From contig NZ_CDBI01000047.1 of the NCBI RefSeq assembly GCF_000820025.1, forward strand, positions 62,001 to 126,000: a stretch of DNA of 64,000 bases, in the 5' to 3' direction. A program made the translations under genes and the position numbers. Origin of the DNA: Aeromonas popoffii. GTDB lineage: Bacteria > Pseudomonadota > Gammaproteobacteria > Enterobacterales > Aeromonadaceae. Every line of letters starts with the position of its first letter. Within the stretch, counting starts at the first letter, position 1. Under the pieces are notes generated by a model. That model was not told where the DNA came from, did not search any database, and saw only the letters and a program-made list of their open reading frames with translations. This document shows, piece by piece, positions 55,778 through 64,000 of the stretch.

Positions 55778-55805
55778 AAAAACGCCCCGGGAAGGTCTCG
55801 GGGCG
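55778..55805 (-). terminator. galETKM terminator
   Basis: CGCCCCG (55783-55789) pairs with CGGGGCG (55799-55805); on the minus strand TTTTT follows. Located 58 bases after the galM stop. Confidence 0.85.
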
Positions 55806-55862
55806 GTTTATCTTGCTCGATTGTGACAGATGAGGCCATGTAAATCTTAAGATCTGCCGATC

Positions 55863-56888
55863 TCAGTTGCGGATAAAACGGTAGCGGGTCTGGTGGTGGT
55901 AGTAGTGTCCCGGCAGCAGCCAGGGGTTGCCGAGCTCGGGCCGGTTGGGGCTGTCCGGTAACTGCTGCGCCTCCAGGCAGAAGCCGTCGTAATCCCGATA
56001 CGGCTGGCCGTCGCGGCTCGGCGTATTGGCAAGCCAGTTGCCGGTGTAAAACTGCAGCGAAGGCTGGTTGGTGTAGACCTCCATCGCCAGCTGCCGATCG
56101 CCGGAGATCACTCGTGCGGCCCAGGTATGCTCAGGGTCAGGGAGCGGTAAAGAGGGGATCTCTCGGCTGTCATGCCGTAGCTGGTTGAGCAGGAAGGCGT
56201 GATCGTACCCCCTGGCCTGCTGTTGCTGGGGATGGCTCAGCCAATCCTGGCCTATTGGGCGCGGGGCGCGCAGATCGAAGGGGCCTTCCACCGGCGTAAT
56301 GGCCAGCGGCAGACCGCTCTCATCGGTTGGCAAAAAGCGATCGGCGTTGAGGCTGATGGTGTGCTCGCGTACATCGCCGCCCCCATCCAGGTTGAAGTAG
56401 GCATGACTGGTGAGACTGACCGGGGTCGGTGCATCCGTGCTGGCCCTGAAATCGACCACCAGATCGCACTGCTCCAGCCGGTACTCCAGCGTCACCCGCA
56501 CGTTGCCGGGGAAACCCTGATCGCCCGCCTTTGACAGCAGGACGAGTCTGACCCTATCAGCCTCCAGCTCCTTGATGTTCCAGCGCTGGCGATGAAATCC
56601 CTCTCGTCCGCCGTGCAGGCAGTGGGGCGCCTGATTGGCATCCAGCGGCCAGTGCTGGCCATCGCGCACCAGTTTGGCGCCGCCAATGCGGTTGGCAAAA
56701 CGCCCAGCGACTGCGCCCAGCCACGCTTGCTGCGCAGGATAGGCTGCTTCGGCGCAGCCCAGCAGCACCTCGCGGTGCTTGCCCGCTACCGGCAGGGTGA
56801 GGGAGGTGAGGGTGGCGCCAAAATCGAGGCCGCGCAGGCGCAGCCCCTCTTCGTTTTCCAGCTCGAATGGGGTCATGGCGCCGCTCAT
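55863..56888 (-). CDS. galM: Galactose mutarotase
   Basis: A 341-residue aldose 1-epimerase interconverting alpha- and beta-galactose. Motifs: [32 protein letters not shown] (catalytic His), [21 protein letters not shown] (second catalytic His), [28 protein letters not shown] with the catalytic Glu. Start ATG 56888 overlaps the galK stop by four bases (ATGA), so it is the last gene of galETKM. Confidence 0.95.
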   Translation of the reverse strand: MSGAMTPFELENEEGLRLRGLDFGATLTSLTLPVAGKHREVLLGCAEAAYPAQQAWLGAVAGRFANRIGGAKLVRDGQHWPLDANQAPHCLHGGREGFHRQRWNIKELEADRVRLVLLSKAGDQGFPGNVRVTLEYRLEQCDLVVDFRASTDAPTPVSLTSHAYFNLDGGGDVREHTISLNADRFLPTDESGLPLAITPVEGPFDLRAPRPIGQDWLSHPQQQQARGYDHAFLLNQLRHDSREIPSLPLPDPEHTWAARVISGDRQLAMEVYTNQPSLQFYTGNWLANTPSRDGQPYRDYDGFCLEAQQLPDSPNRPELGNPWLLPGHYYHHQTRYRFIRN

Positions 56889-58033
56889 AACTTGCCTGCC
56901 CCTGAACTGGCGCGGCAGACATAGCTATCGGCCTTGAGACCGAAGTGGGCCGGATACTCGGCGTCGACGGCGGCAATCACCTCGGCCACCTGCGCCGGGC
57001 GTAGCAGGGCAACCACGCAGCCGCCGAAGCCGCCGCCCGTCATCCGCACACCGCCTTCGCGGCCAAGCTTGGCCTTGATGATCTCCACCAGACCGTCGAT
57101 GGGGGGCACTGTGATCTCGAAGTCATCGCGCATGGCAGCGTGGGACTCGGCCATCAGTTCGCCGAGGCGCACCAGATCGCCGGACTCCAGCGCATCGGCG
57201 GCGGCCAGGGTGCGGGCGTTTTCGCCCACCACGTGGCGAGCGCGGCGGTAGCAGATCTCATCCAGCCCGGCCTTGCCCGCTTCCAGCGCGGCCATGTCGA
57301 GGTCGCGCAGCGCCTTGACCCCGTAGTGGCGGGCGGCGGTTTCACACTGCTGACGGCGGGTGTTGTATTCGCTGTCCACCAGACCGCGCCACACGTTGGA
57401 GTTGACGATCAGCACCGCCAGATCGGGGGGCATGGGGATGAGACGGGTTTCGAGCGAGCGGCAGTCGAGCAGCAGGGCATGATCCTGTTTGCCGCTGGCG
57501 GAGATCATCTGATCCATGATGCCGCAGTTGCAGCCGACGAACTGGTTCTCCGCCTGCTGGCCATTGAGCGCGATCTCGGCCTGGCTGATGTCGAGCCCCA
57601 GCGCCTCCTTGAAGGCCTGGCCTATGGCCACCTCCAGCGAGGCGGACGAAGACAGGCCGGTGCCCTGCGGCACGTTGCCCGAGACCACCAGGTTGAGGCC
57701 GCGCAGCGCATGGCCGCGCACCTGCAGGTATTTCACCACGCCGCGGATGTAGTCGCTCCAGCGCTGCTCGGCATGATGGGTGATGGGGTGGTTCAAATCG
57801 AACAGGTCGTGCTGGTTGCCATAATCGGCGGCGATCACGTGCACCAGGCTGTCATCCCGCAGGCCGATGGCGACGCAGGTTTCGAAGTCGATGGCGCAGG
57901 GCAGCACGAAACCGTCGTTGTAGTCAGTGTGTTCGCCGATGAGGTTGACGCGGCCGGGGGCACGCACCAGCAGGGCGGGTTGCTGCCCAAACTGCTCTGC
58001 ATAAACGGCGCTGACGTGTTGGCTGGGGGTCAT
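56885..58033 (-). CDS. galK: Galactokinase
   Basis: A 382-residue GHMP kinase phosphorylating galactose. Signature [21 protein letters not shown] (about 25-45), ATP motif [15 protein letters not shown] (about 131-145), and [14 protein letters not shown] at the C-terminus (about 333-346). ATGA overlap with galT and with galM. Length matches the enteric enzyme. Confidence 0.96.
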   Translation of the reverse strand: MTPSQHVSAVYAEQFGQQPALLVRAPGRVNLIGEHTDYNDGFVLPCAIDFETCVAIGLRDDSLVHVIAADYGNQHDLFDLNHPITHHAEQRWSDYIRGVVKYLQVRGHALRGLNLVVSGNVPQGTGLSSSASLEVAIGQAFKEALGLDISQAEIALNGQQAENQFVGCNCGIMDQMISASGKQDHALLLDCRSLETRLIPMPPDLAVLIVNSNVWRGLVDSEYNTRRQQCETAARHYGVKALRDLDMAALEAGKAGLDEICYRRARHVVGENARTLAAADALESGDLVRLGELMAESHAAMRDDFEITVPPIDGLVEIIKAKLGREGGVRMTGGGFGGCVVALLRPAQVAEVIAAVDAEYPAHFGLKADSYVCRASSGAGKL

Positions 58034-59088
58034 AGGGTTTCCTCATTGGCTTGGCTGGTCTGGTTGTAGTGAATCGGGTTCAGGGCACGCAGCCGTTCTG
58101 CAGCTTGCTCCGGTGTGAGGTCGCGTTGGGCTTCTGCCAGCATCTCGAAGCCCACCATGAACTTGCGCACCGTGGCGGAGCGCAGCAGGGGCGGATAGAA
58201 GTGGGCGTGCAGCTGCCAGGCTTCCGGGCAGTCGGAGTGCGGCGGCGCGAAGTGCCAACCCATGGAGTAGGGAAAACTGCACTCGAACAGGTTGTCGTAA
58301 CGGCTGGTGAGCTCCTTGAGTGCCACCGCCAGATCCTGCTGCAGCTCGGGGGTGAGGCCGAGCAGGGAAGGCACATGGGTCTTGGGCAGCAGCAGGGTTT
58401 CGAACGGCCAGGCGGCCCAGAAGGGAACGACTGCCAGCCAGTGTTCGGTTTCCACGACGATACGGGTACGATCCACCAGCTCCCGCTCCACATATTCGAC
58501 CAGCAGCGGGCGGCCATGCTCGGCCAGCCAGTCACGCTGGTGCTGTTCTTCGCGGGCGATTTCGTTGGGCAGAAAATCGCTGCCCCACAACTGGCCGTGA
58601 GGGTGGGGGTTGGAGCAGCCCATGACGGCGCCCTTGTTTTCAAACACTTGCACCCATTGCCACTGGCTCGACAGCTCGGCCACCTGTTCCATCCAGGTGG
58701 TGATCACGGCCTCTATGGCGGGCAGCGGCAGCTCGGGCAGTGTCTTGCCGTGATCGGGCGAGAAGCAGATGACCCGGCTGGTGCCGCGGGCGGCCTCCAG
58801 TTTCAGCAGGGGATCCTGGTCGCCATGGGTGGGCGGCGTGTCCTGCATCAGGGCGGCGAAGTCGTTGGTGAAGACGAAGGTGCCCTGATAGTCCGGGTTC
58901 TTGTCGCCGGTGACGCGCTGGTTGCCTGCGCAGAGGAAGCAATCCGGATCATGGGAGTGATTCGGCGCCTGACTTATCTTCTCTACCTGGCCCTGCCATG
59001 GGCGCTTGGCCCTGTGGGGGGAGACCAGCACGTATTGACCGGTCAGTGGGTTGAAACGACGGTGGGGGTGATCAACCGGGTTGAACAT
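58030..59088 (-). CDS. galT: Galactose-1-phosphate uridylyltransferase
   Basis: A 352-residue transferase of the HIT superfamily. Active site [13 protein letters not shown] (about 166-178) contains the nucleophilic His of HPH; zinc ligands include CFLCAGNQR (about 52-60). [25 protein letters not shown] is the family start; ATG 59088 is chosen because GAGGAG lies five bases upstream, while a GTG at 59094 and ATG at 59091 also fit. 82 bases after galE. Confidence 0.95.
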   Translation of the reverse strand: MFNPVDHPHRRFNPLTGQYVLVSPHRAKRPWQGQVEKISQAPNHSHDPDCFLCAGNQRVTGDKNPDYQGTFVFTNDFAALMQDTPPTHGDQDPLLKLEAARGTSRVICFSPDHGKTLPELPLPAIEAVITTWMEQVAELSSQWQWVQVFENKGAVMGCSNPHPHGQLWGSDFLPNEIAREEQHQRDWLAEHGRPLLVEYVERELVDRTRIVVETEHWLAVVPFWAAWPFETLLLPKTHVPSLLGLTPELQQDLAVALKELTSRYDNLFECSFPYSMGWHFAPPHSDCPEAWQLHAHFYPPLLRSATVRKFMVGFEMLAEAQRDLTPEQAAERLRALNPIHYNQTSQANEETL

Positions 59089-59170
59089 CATCACTCCTCA
59101 TTATTTGATGAAATGGATGGATTGGCCGCCTGCCGGGCGGACGAAGGAGGGCGAGAGGCACTGGGCATGT

Positions 59171-60184
59171 TCACGCCTCGTACCCCTGCGGATTGGCGGA
59201 CTGCCAGCGCCAGCTGTCGGCGCACATGGTTGCGAGATCCCGACTGGCCCGCCAGCCCAGCTCGCGCTCTGCCTTGGCGGGATCGGCCCAGCACTCGGCG
59301 ATGTCGCCGGGGCGCCTGGGTTCAATGCGATAGGGCAGCGGCCGACCGGAGGCGGCTTCGAACGCCGCGACCATTTGCAACACGCTCTGGCCCTGACCTG
59401 TGCCCAGGTTGTAGACGTGCATGCCCCCCTGCCGGGCGCAATGTTGCAGCGCTTTGACGTGTCCCTCGGCGAGATCCATCACGTGGATGTAGTCCCGCAC
59501 CCCGGTGCCATCGACGGTGGGGTAATCGTTTCCAAAGACAGAGAGAGAGGCGCGGCGGCCGATGGCGACCTGGGTCAGGAAGGGCATCAAATTGTTGGGT
59601 ATGCCCTGGGGATCTTCCCCCAGGGAGCCGGAGCTATGGGCGCCGACCGGGTTGAAGTAGCGCAGCAGCGTCATGCTCCAATGGGGTTCAGCCTGCTGCA
59701 GATCCTCGAGGATCTCCTCGATGATCAGCTTGGATCGCCCGTAGGGATTGGTGGCGCTGCGCGGGAAGTCCTCCCGGATGGGCGTGCTGGCCGGATCGCC
59801 ATAGACGGTGGCTGACGAGCTGAACACCAGGCTGTCGACCCCGGCACGTTTCATCGCCTGCAACAGGGTGAGGGTGCCGCTCAGGTTGTTCTCGTAGTAG
59901 TCCAGCGGAATACGGGTCGACTCACCGACGGCTTTCAGAGCGGCAAAATGGATCACTGCGTCGATCTGTTGTTCGGCAAAGATCCGATCCAGCAGGACGG
60001 CATCGCGAATATCCCCTTGATAGAAGACGGGTTGCTGGCCGCTGATGGCGGCGATGCGAGCCAGTACGCCCGCCTTGCTATTGCAGAGGTTATCCACCAC
60101 AACGGGTTTCATTCCCGCTGCCTGCAAGGCCAGACAGGTGTGGCTGCCGATATATCCGCAACCGCCGGTGACCAGAACGTTCAT
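59171..60184 (-). CDS. galE: UDP-glucose 4-epimerase
   Basis: A 337-residue SDR enzyme epimerising UDP-galactose. NAD loop MNVLVTGGCGYIGSHTCLAL (Gly7, Gly10, Gly13 region), catalytic Ser in SSSATVYGD and YxxxK at Tyr148/Lys152 (NPYGRSKLIIEEI). Start ATG 60184 has GGAG six bases upstream. First gene of the minus-strand galETKM operon, which diverges from galR across a Gal operator. Confidence 0.96.
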   Translation of the reverse strand: MNVLVTGGCGYIGSHTCLALQAAGMKPVVVDNLCNSKAGVLARIAAISGQQPVFYQGDIRDAVLLDRIFAEQQIDAVIHFAALKAVGESTRIPLDYYENNLSGTLTLLQAMKRAGVDSLVFSSSATVYGDPASTPIREDFPRSATNPYGRSKLIIEEILEDLQQAEPHWSMTLLRYFNPVGAHSSGSLGEDPQGIPNNLMPFLTQVAIGRRASLSVFGNDYPTVDGTGVRDYIHVMDLAEGHVKALQHCARQGGMHVYNLGTGQGQSVLQMVAAFEAASGRPLPYRIEPRRPGDIAECWADPAKAERELGWRASRDLATMCADSWRWQSANPQGYEA

Positions 60185-60264
60185 CTTGCTCTCCACTGAA
60201 AAAGTGCCTGGAAGAAGTCTAGCCGAGGGGGTGGCGACCAAACTGTGAGCTTGCTTGCAAAATA

Positions 60265-60280
60265 GTGTAAACGATTACAT
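60265..60280. promoter_or_regulatory. Gal operator between galE and galR
   Basis: GTGTAAACGATTACAT matches the GalR/GalS consensus GTGnAAnCGnTTnCAC except the last base; the left half equals the E. coli external gal operator. It sits about 80 bases before galE and 107 before galR. A TGTGA half-site (60244-60248) suggests, weakly, CRP binding. Confidence 0.88.
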
Positions 60281-60386
60281 TGTTTTTGGGATTATTCTGG
60301 TAGCAGATATGCGCTTCACCCCTGTTTTCAATAGGTTTGCTGGGTATAATGGTGCGCTATTGCACAGTGAAATAAGTGAAAACAGC

Positions 60387-61394
60387 ATGAGCACCATCAA
60401 GGATGTCGCCCGTTTGGCCAATGTGTCGGTGGCAACGGTTTCACGGGTGATGAACAACTCCCCCAAGGCCAGCGCCGCTTCTCGCGAGGTGGTGCAGAAG
60501 GCCATGGCCGAGCTGGGCTATACCCCCAACGCCAACGCGCGGGCACTGGTGAGCCAGACCTGTGACACCATGGGCGTGGTGGTCGGTGACGTGGCGGATC
60601 CCTTCTTCGGCGCCCTGATCAAGGGGGTGGCGGCGATTGCGGTGGGGCAGGGGTTGCACCTGTTGATGGGTAATGGTTTTCACAGGGCACAACAAGAGCG
60701 GGAATCCATCGAGCTGCTGATCGGCAAGCGCTGCGAGGCGCTGGTGGTGCACAGCAAGGCGCTGAGCGACGAGGAGCTTATCGACTACGCCATGCGGGTG
60801 CCCGGCATGGTGCTGATCAACCGCGATATTCCTGCCCTCAAGGGACGCTGCATCGCCCTTAACAACCGGCTGGGGGCCGCTACGGCGACCCGTCATCTGA
60901 TCGATCTGGGCCATCGCCATATCGCGTTTATCAGCTCGGATCACGCCATTGAGGATGCCACCTTGCGTCTGCAGGGCTATCAGGACGGGTTGATGGAGGC
61001 GGGTCTGGCAGCAAATCCGGAGCTGATCGAGAGCGGCACACCGAGCGAGGAGGGGGGCGAGCGCGCCATGCTCAACCTGTTGGCCAAGGGGCTCAGGGTG
61101 ACCGCCGTAGTGGCCTATAACGATGCCATGGCGGCCGGCGCCATCTCGGTGCTGGCGGATAATGGCCTCAAGGTGCCGGAGGAGGTCTCTGTGGTGGGCT
61201 TCGATGACATCATCTATGCCAGATACCTGAGACCCAAGCTATCCACCATGCGCTATCCCATCGAGCTGATGGCTGCCCAGGCTGCCAAGCTGGCTATTCA
61301 GCTGGCGGCGGGGGAGAGTGAGGCGACCCAGAGCCGGATTTATACCCCCACGCTGATCAATCGCCACTCGGTCGCACCGGTTCGGGCCGGATAG
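60387..61394 (+). CDS. galR: LacI-family repressor of the gal/lac genes (GalR/GalS type)
   Basis: A 335-residue regulator: N-terminal LacI helix-turn-helix (MSTIKDVARLANVSVATVSRV) with hinge helix NANARALVSQTCDTMGVV, then the periplasmic-binding-like sugar domain (DPFFGALIKGVAAIA, GMVLINRDIPALKG, HRHIAFISSDHAIEDA, VVAYNDAMAAGAISVLADNG). Placement between galETKM and lacZ and two identical-style Gal operators flanking it imply regulation of both by galactose. ATG 60387 is the helix-turn-helix start; the frame is open to 60255. GalR and GalS cannot be told apart by eye. Confidence 0.9.
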   Translation: MSTIKDVARLANVSVATVSRVMNNSPKASAASREVVQKAMAELGYTPNANARALVSQTCDTMGVVVGDVADPFFGALIKGVAAIAVGQGLHLLMGNGFHRAQQERESIELLIGKRCEALVVHSKALSDEELIDYAMRVPGMVLINRDIPALKGRCIALNNRLGAATATRHLIDLGHRHIAFISSDHAIEDATLRLQGYQDGLMEAGLAANPELIESGTPSEEGGERAMLNLLAKGLRVTAVVAYNDAMAAGAISVLADNGLKVPEEVSVVGFDDIIYARYLRPKLSTMRYPIELMAAQAAKLAIQLAAGESEATQSRIYTPTLINRHSVAPVRAG

Positions 61395-61402
61395 CGTTCA
61401 GG

Positions 61403-61424
61403 CACGGCCTCGTTCGAGGTCGTG
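61403..61424 (+). terminator. Possible galR terminator
   Basis: CACGGCCTCG (61403-61412) and CGAGGTCGTG (61415-61424) make a 10-base stem with one G-T wobble and 2-base loop. The following TTATGCGCGTTTATTTTTTT is an irregular T-tail, so efficiency is uncertain. Confidence 0.5.
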
Positions 61425-61489
61425 TTATGCGCGTTTATTTTTTTACCTGGTTTTTAATCATTTTTACTCCGTTTTACTTAACAAAATCG

Positions 61490-61505
61490 GTGTAATCGTT
61501 TACAT
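61490..61505. promoter_or_regulatory. Gal operator upstream of lacZ
   Basis: GTGTAATCGTTTACAT again fits GTGnAAnCGnTTnCAC apart from its final base, and lies 80 bases before the lacZ start. It indicates GalR-type control of lacZ in place of a LacI repressor gene. A TGTGA half-site (61509-61513) follows. Confidence 0.88.
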
Positions 61506-61584
61506 CTGTGTGAGCGAGATCGCCGTTCCCTGCGTCATACTTCTCTAGACTGAAGAGGTTTTCCAATCAGCAGGGAGAGAGTGA

Positions 61585-64000
<2,416 letters not shown>

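Noticed and set aside
58051-59457. Plus-strand frame of about 468 codons opposite galT and galE
   Set aside because: Crosses a galT-galE boundary on the other strand and lacks any motif.
60241-60262. Full CRP site near galE
   Set aside because: Only the TGTGA half is good; the other arm (TTGCA) diverges, so I did not list it as a separate site.

Overview
The window is a plasmid-free, phage-free stretch of gammaproteobacterial chromosome, GC-rich (about 60% by eye) and densely coded on both strands. Protein content and gene order suggest Aeromonas or a close relative: an intact ilvGMEDA operon next to yifB, the argS-ftsN-hslVU cluster, RstAB, RyhB, SelO, and a galETKM/galR/lacZ block all read like enteric or Aeromonas-type orthologues. 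The genus call is inference; no rRNA or other phylogenetic marker was aligned.

Layout. 1-7000: start of yifB, then the branched-chain amino acid operon with leader peptide and attenuator (ilvL-GMEDA). 7200-12100: OmpA porin, a small HPP membrane protein divergent from a TetR regulator, priA, rpmE. 12150-18700: YbjT-like protein, a short malic enzyme, an acid-shock-like small protein behind rstAB, and trmA. 18890-29060: a DUF5610 protein, a degenerate cobalamin adenosyltransferase-like protein, then a long minus-strand run (malZ, HDOD protein, META lipoprotein, yegD, ldhA, creA, a frameshifted small gene, a solute-binding protein, a DksA-like protein). 29400-37720: a polyamine block with a glutamylputrescine synthetase-type enzyme, a putrescine aminotransferase, two tandem PotF-type binding proteins and potGHI. 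37760-45100: yiiM, tRNA-Pro(CGG), an AbiTii-like orphan, yigI, recQ, a cytochrome c, selO, a DUF3630 protein and the queuosine-precursor transporter yhhQ under a preQ1 riboswitch. 45120-47700: a Fur-controlled RyhB small RNA, rraA, a chemoreceptor remnant and mgtE with a terminator hairpin in its leader. 47900-52600: hslVU with a sigma-32 promoter, ftsN, argS. 52900-54900: a LON-domain protein and an RpoE/ChrR pair. 54900-64000: uppP, galETKM, divergent galR, and lacZ running off the right edge.

Functional themes. Regulation is unusually legible here: ilv attenuation, a TetR operator, preQ1 riboswitch, Fur box plus RyhB, heat-shock promoter, ECF promoter and two matching GalR operators that tie lacZ to the gal operon. 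The polyamine block combines import, gamma-glutamylation and transamination of putrescine. I found no CRISPR array, insertion sequence, prophage or obvious new multi-gene system. The least explained items are the AbiTii-like orphan beside the tRNA, the adenosyltransferase-like protein lacking its catalytic motifs, the mgtE leader, and the frameshifted gene before creA.
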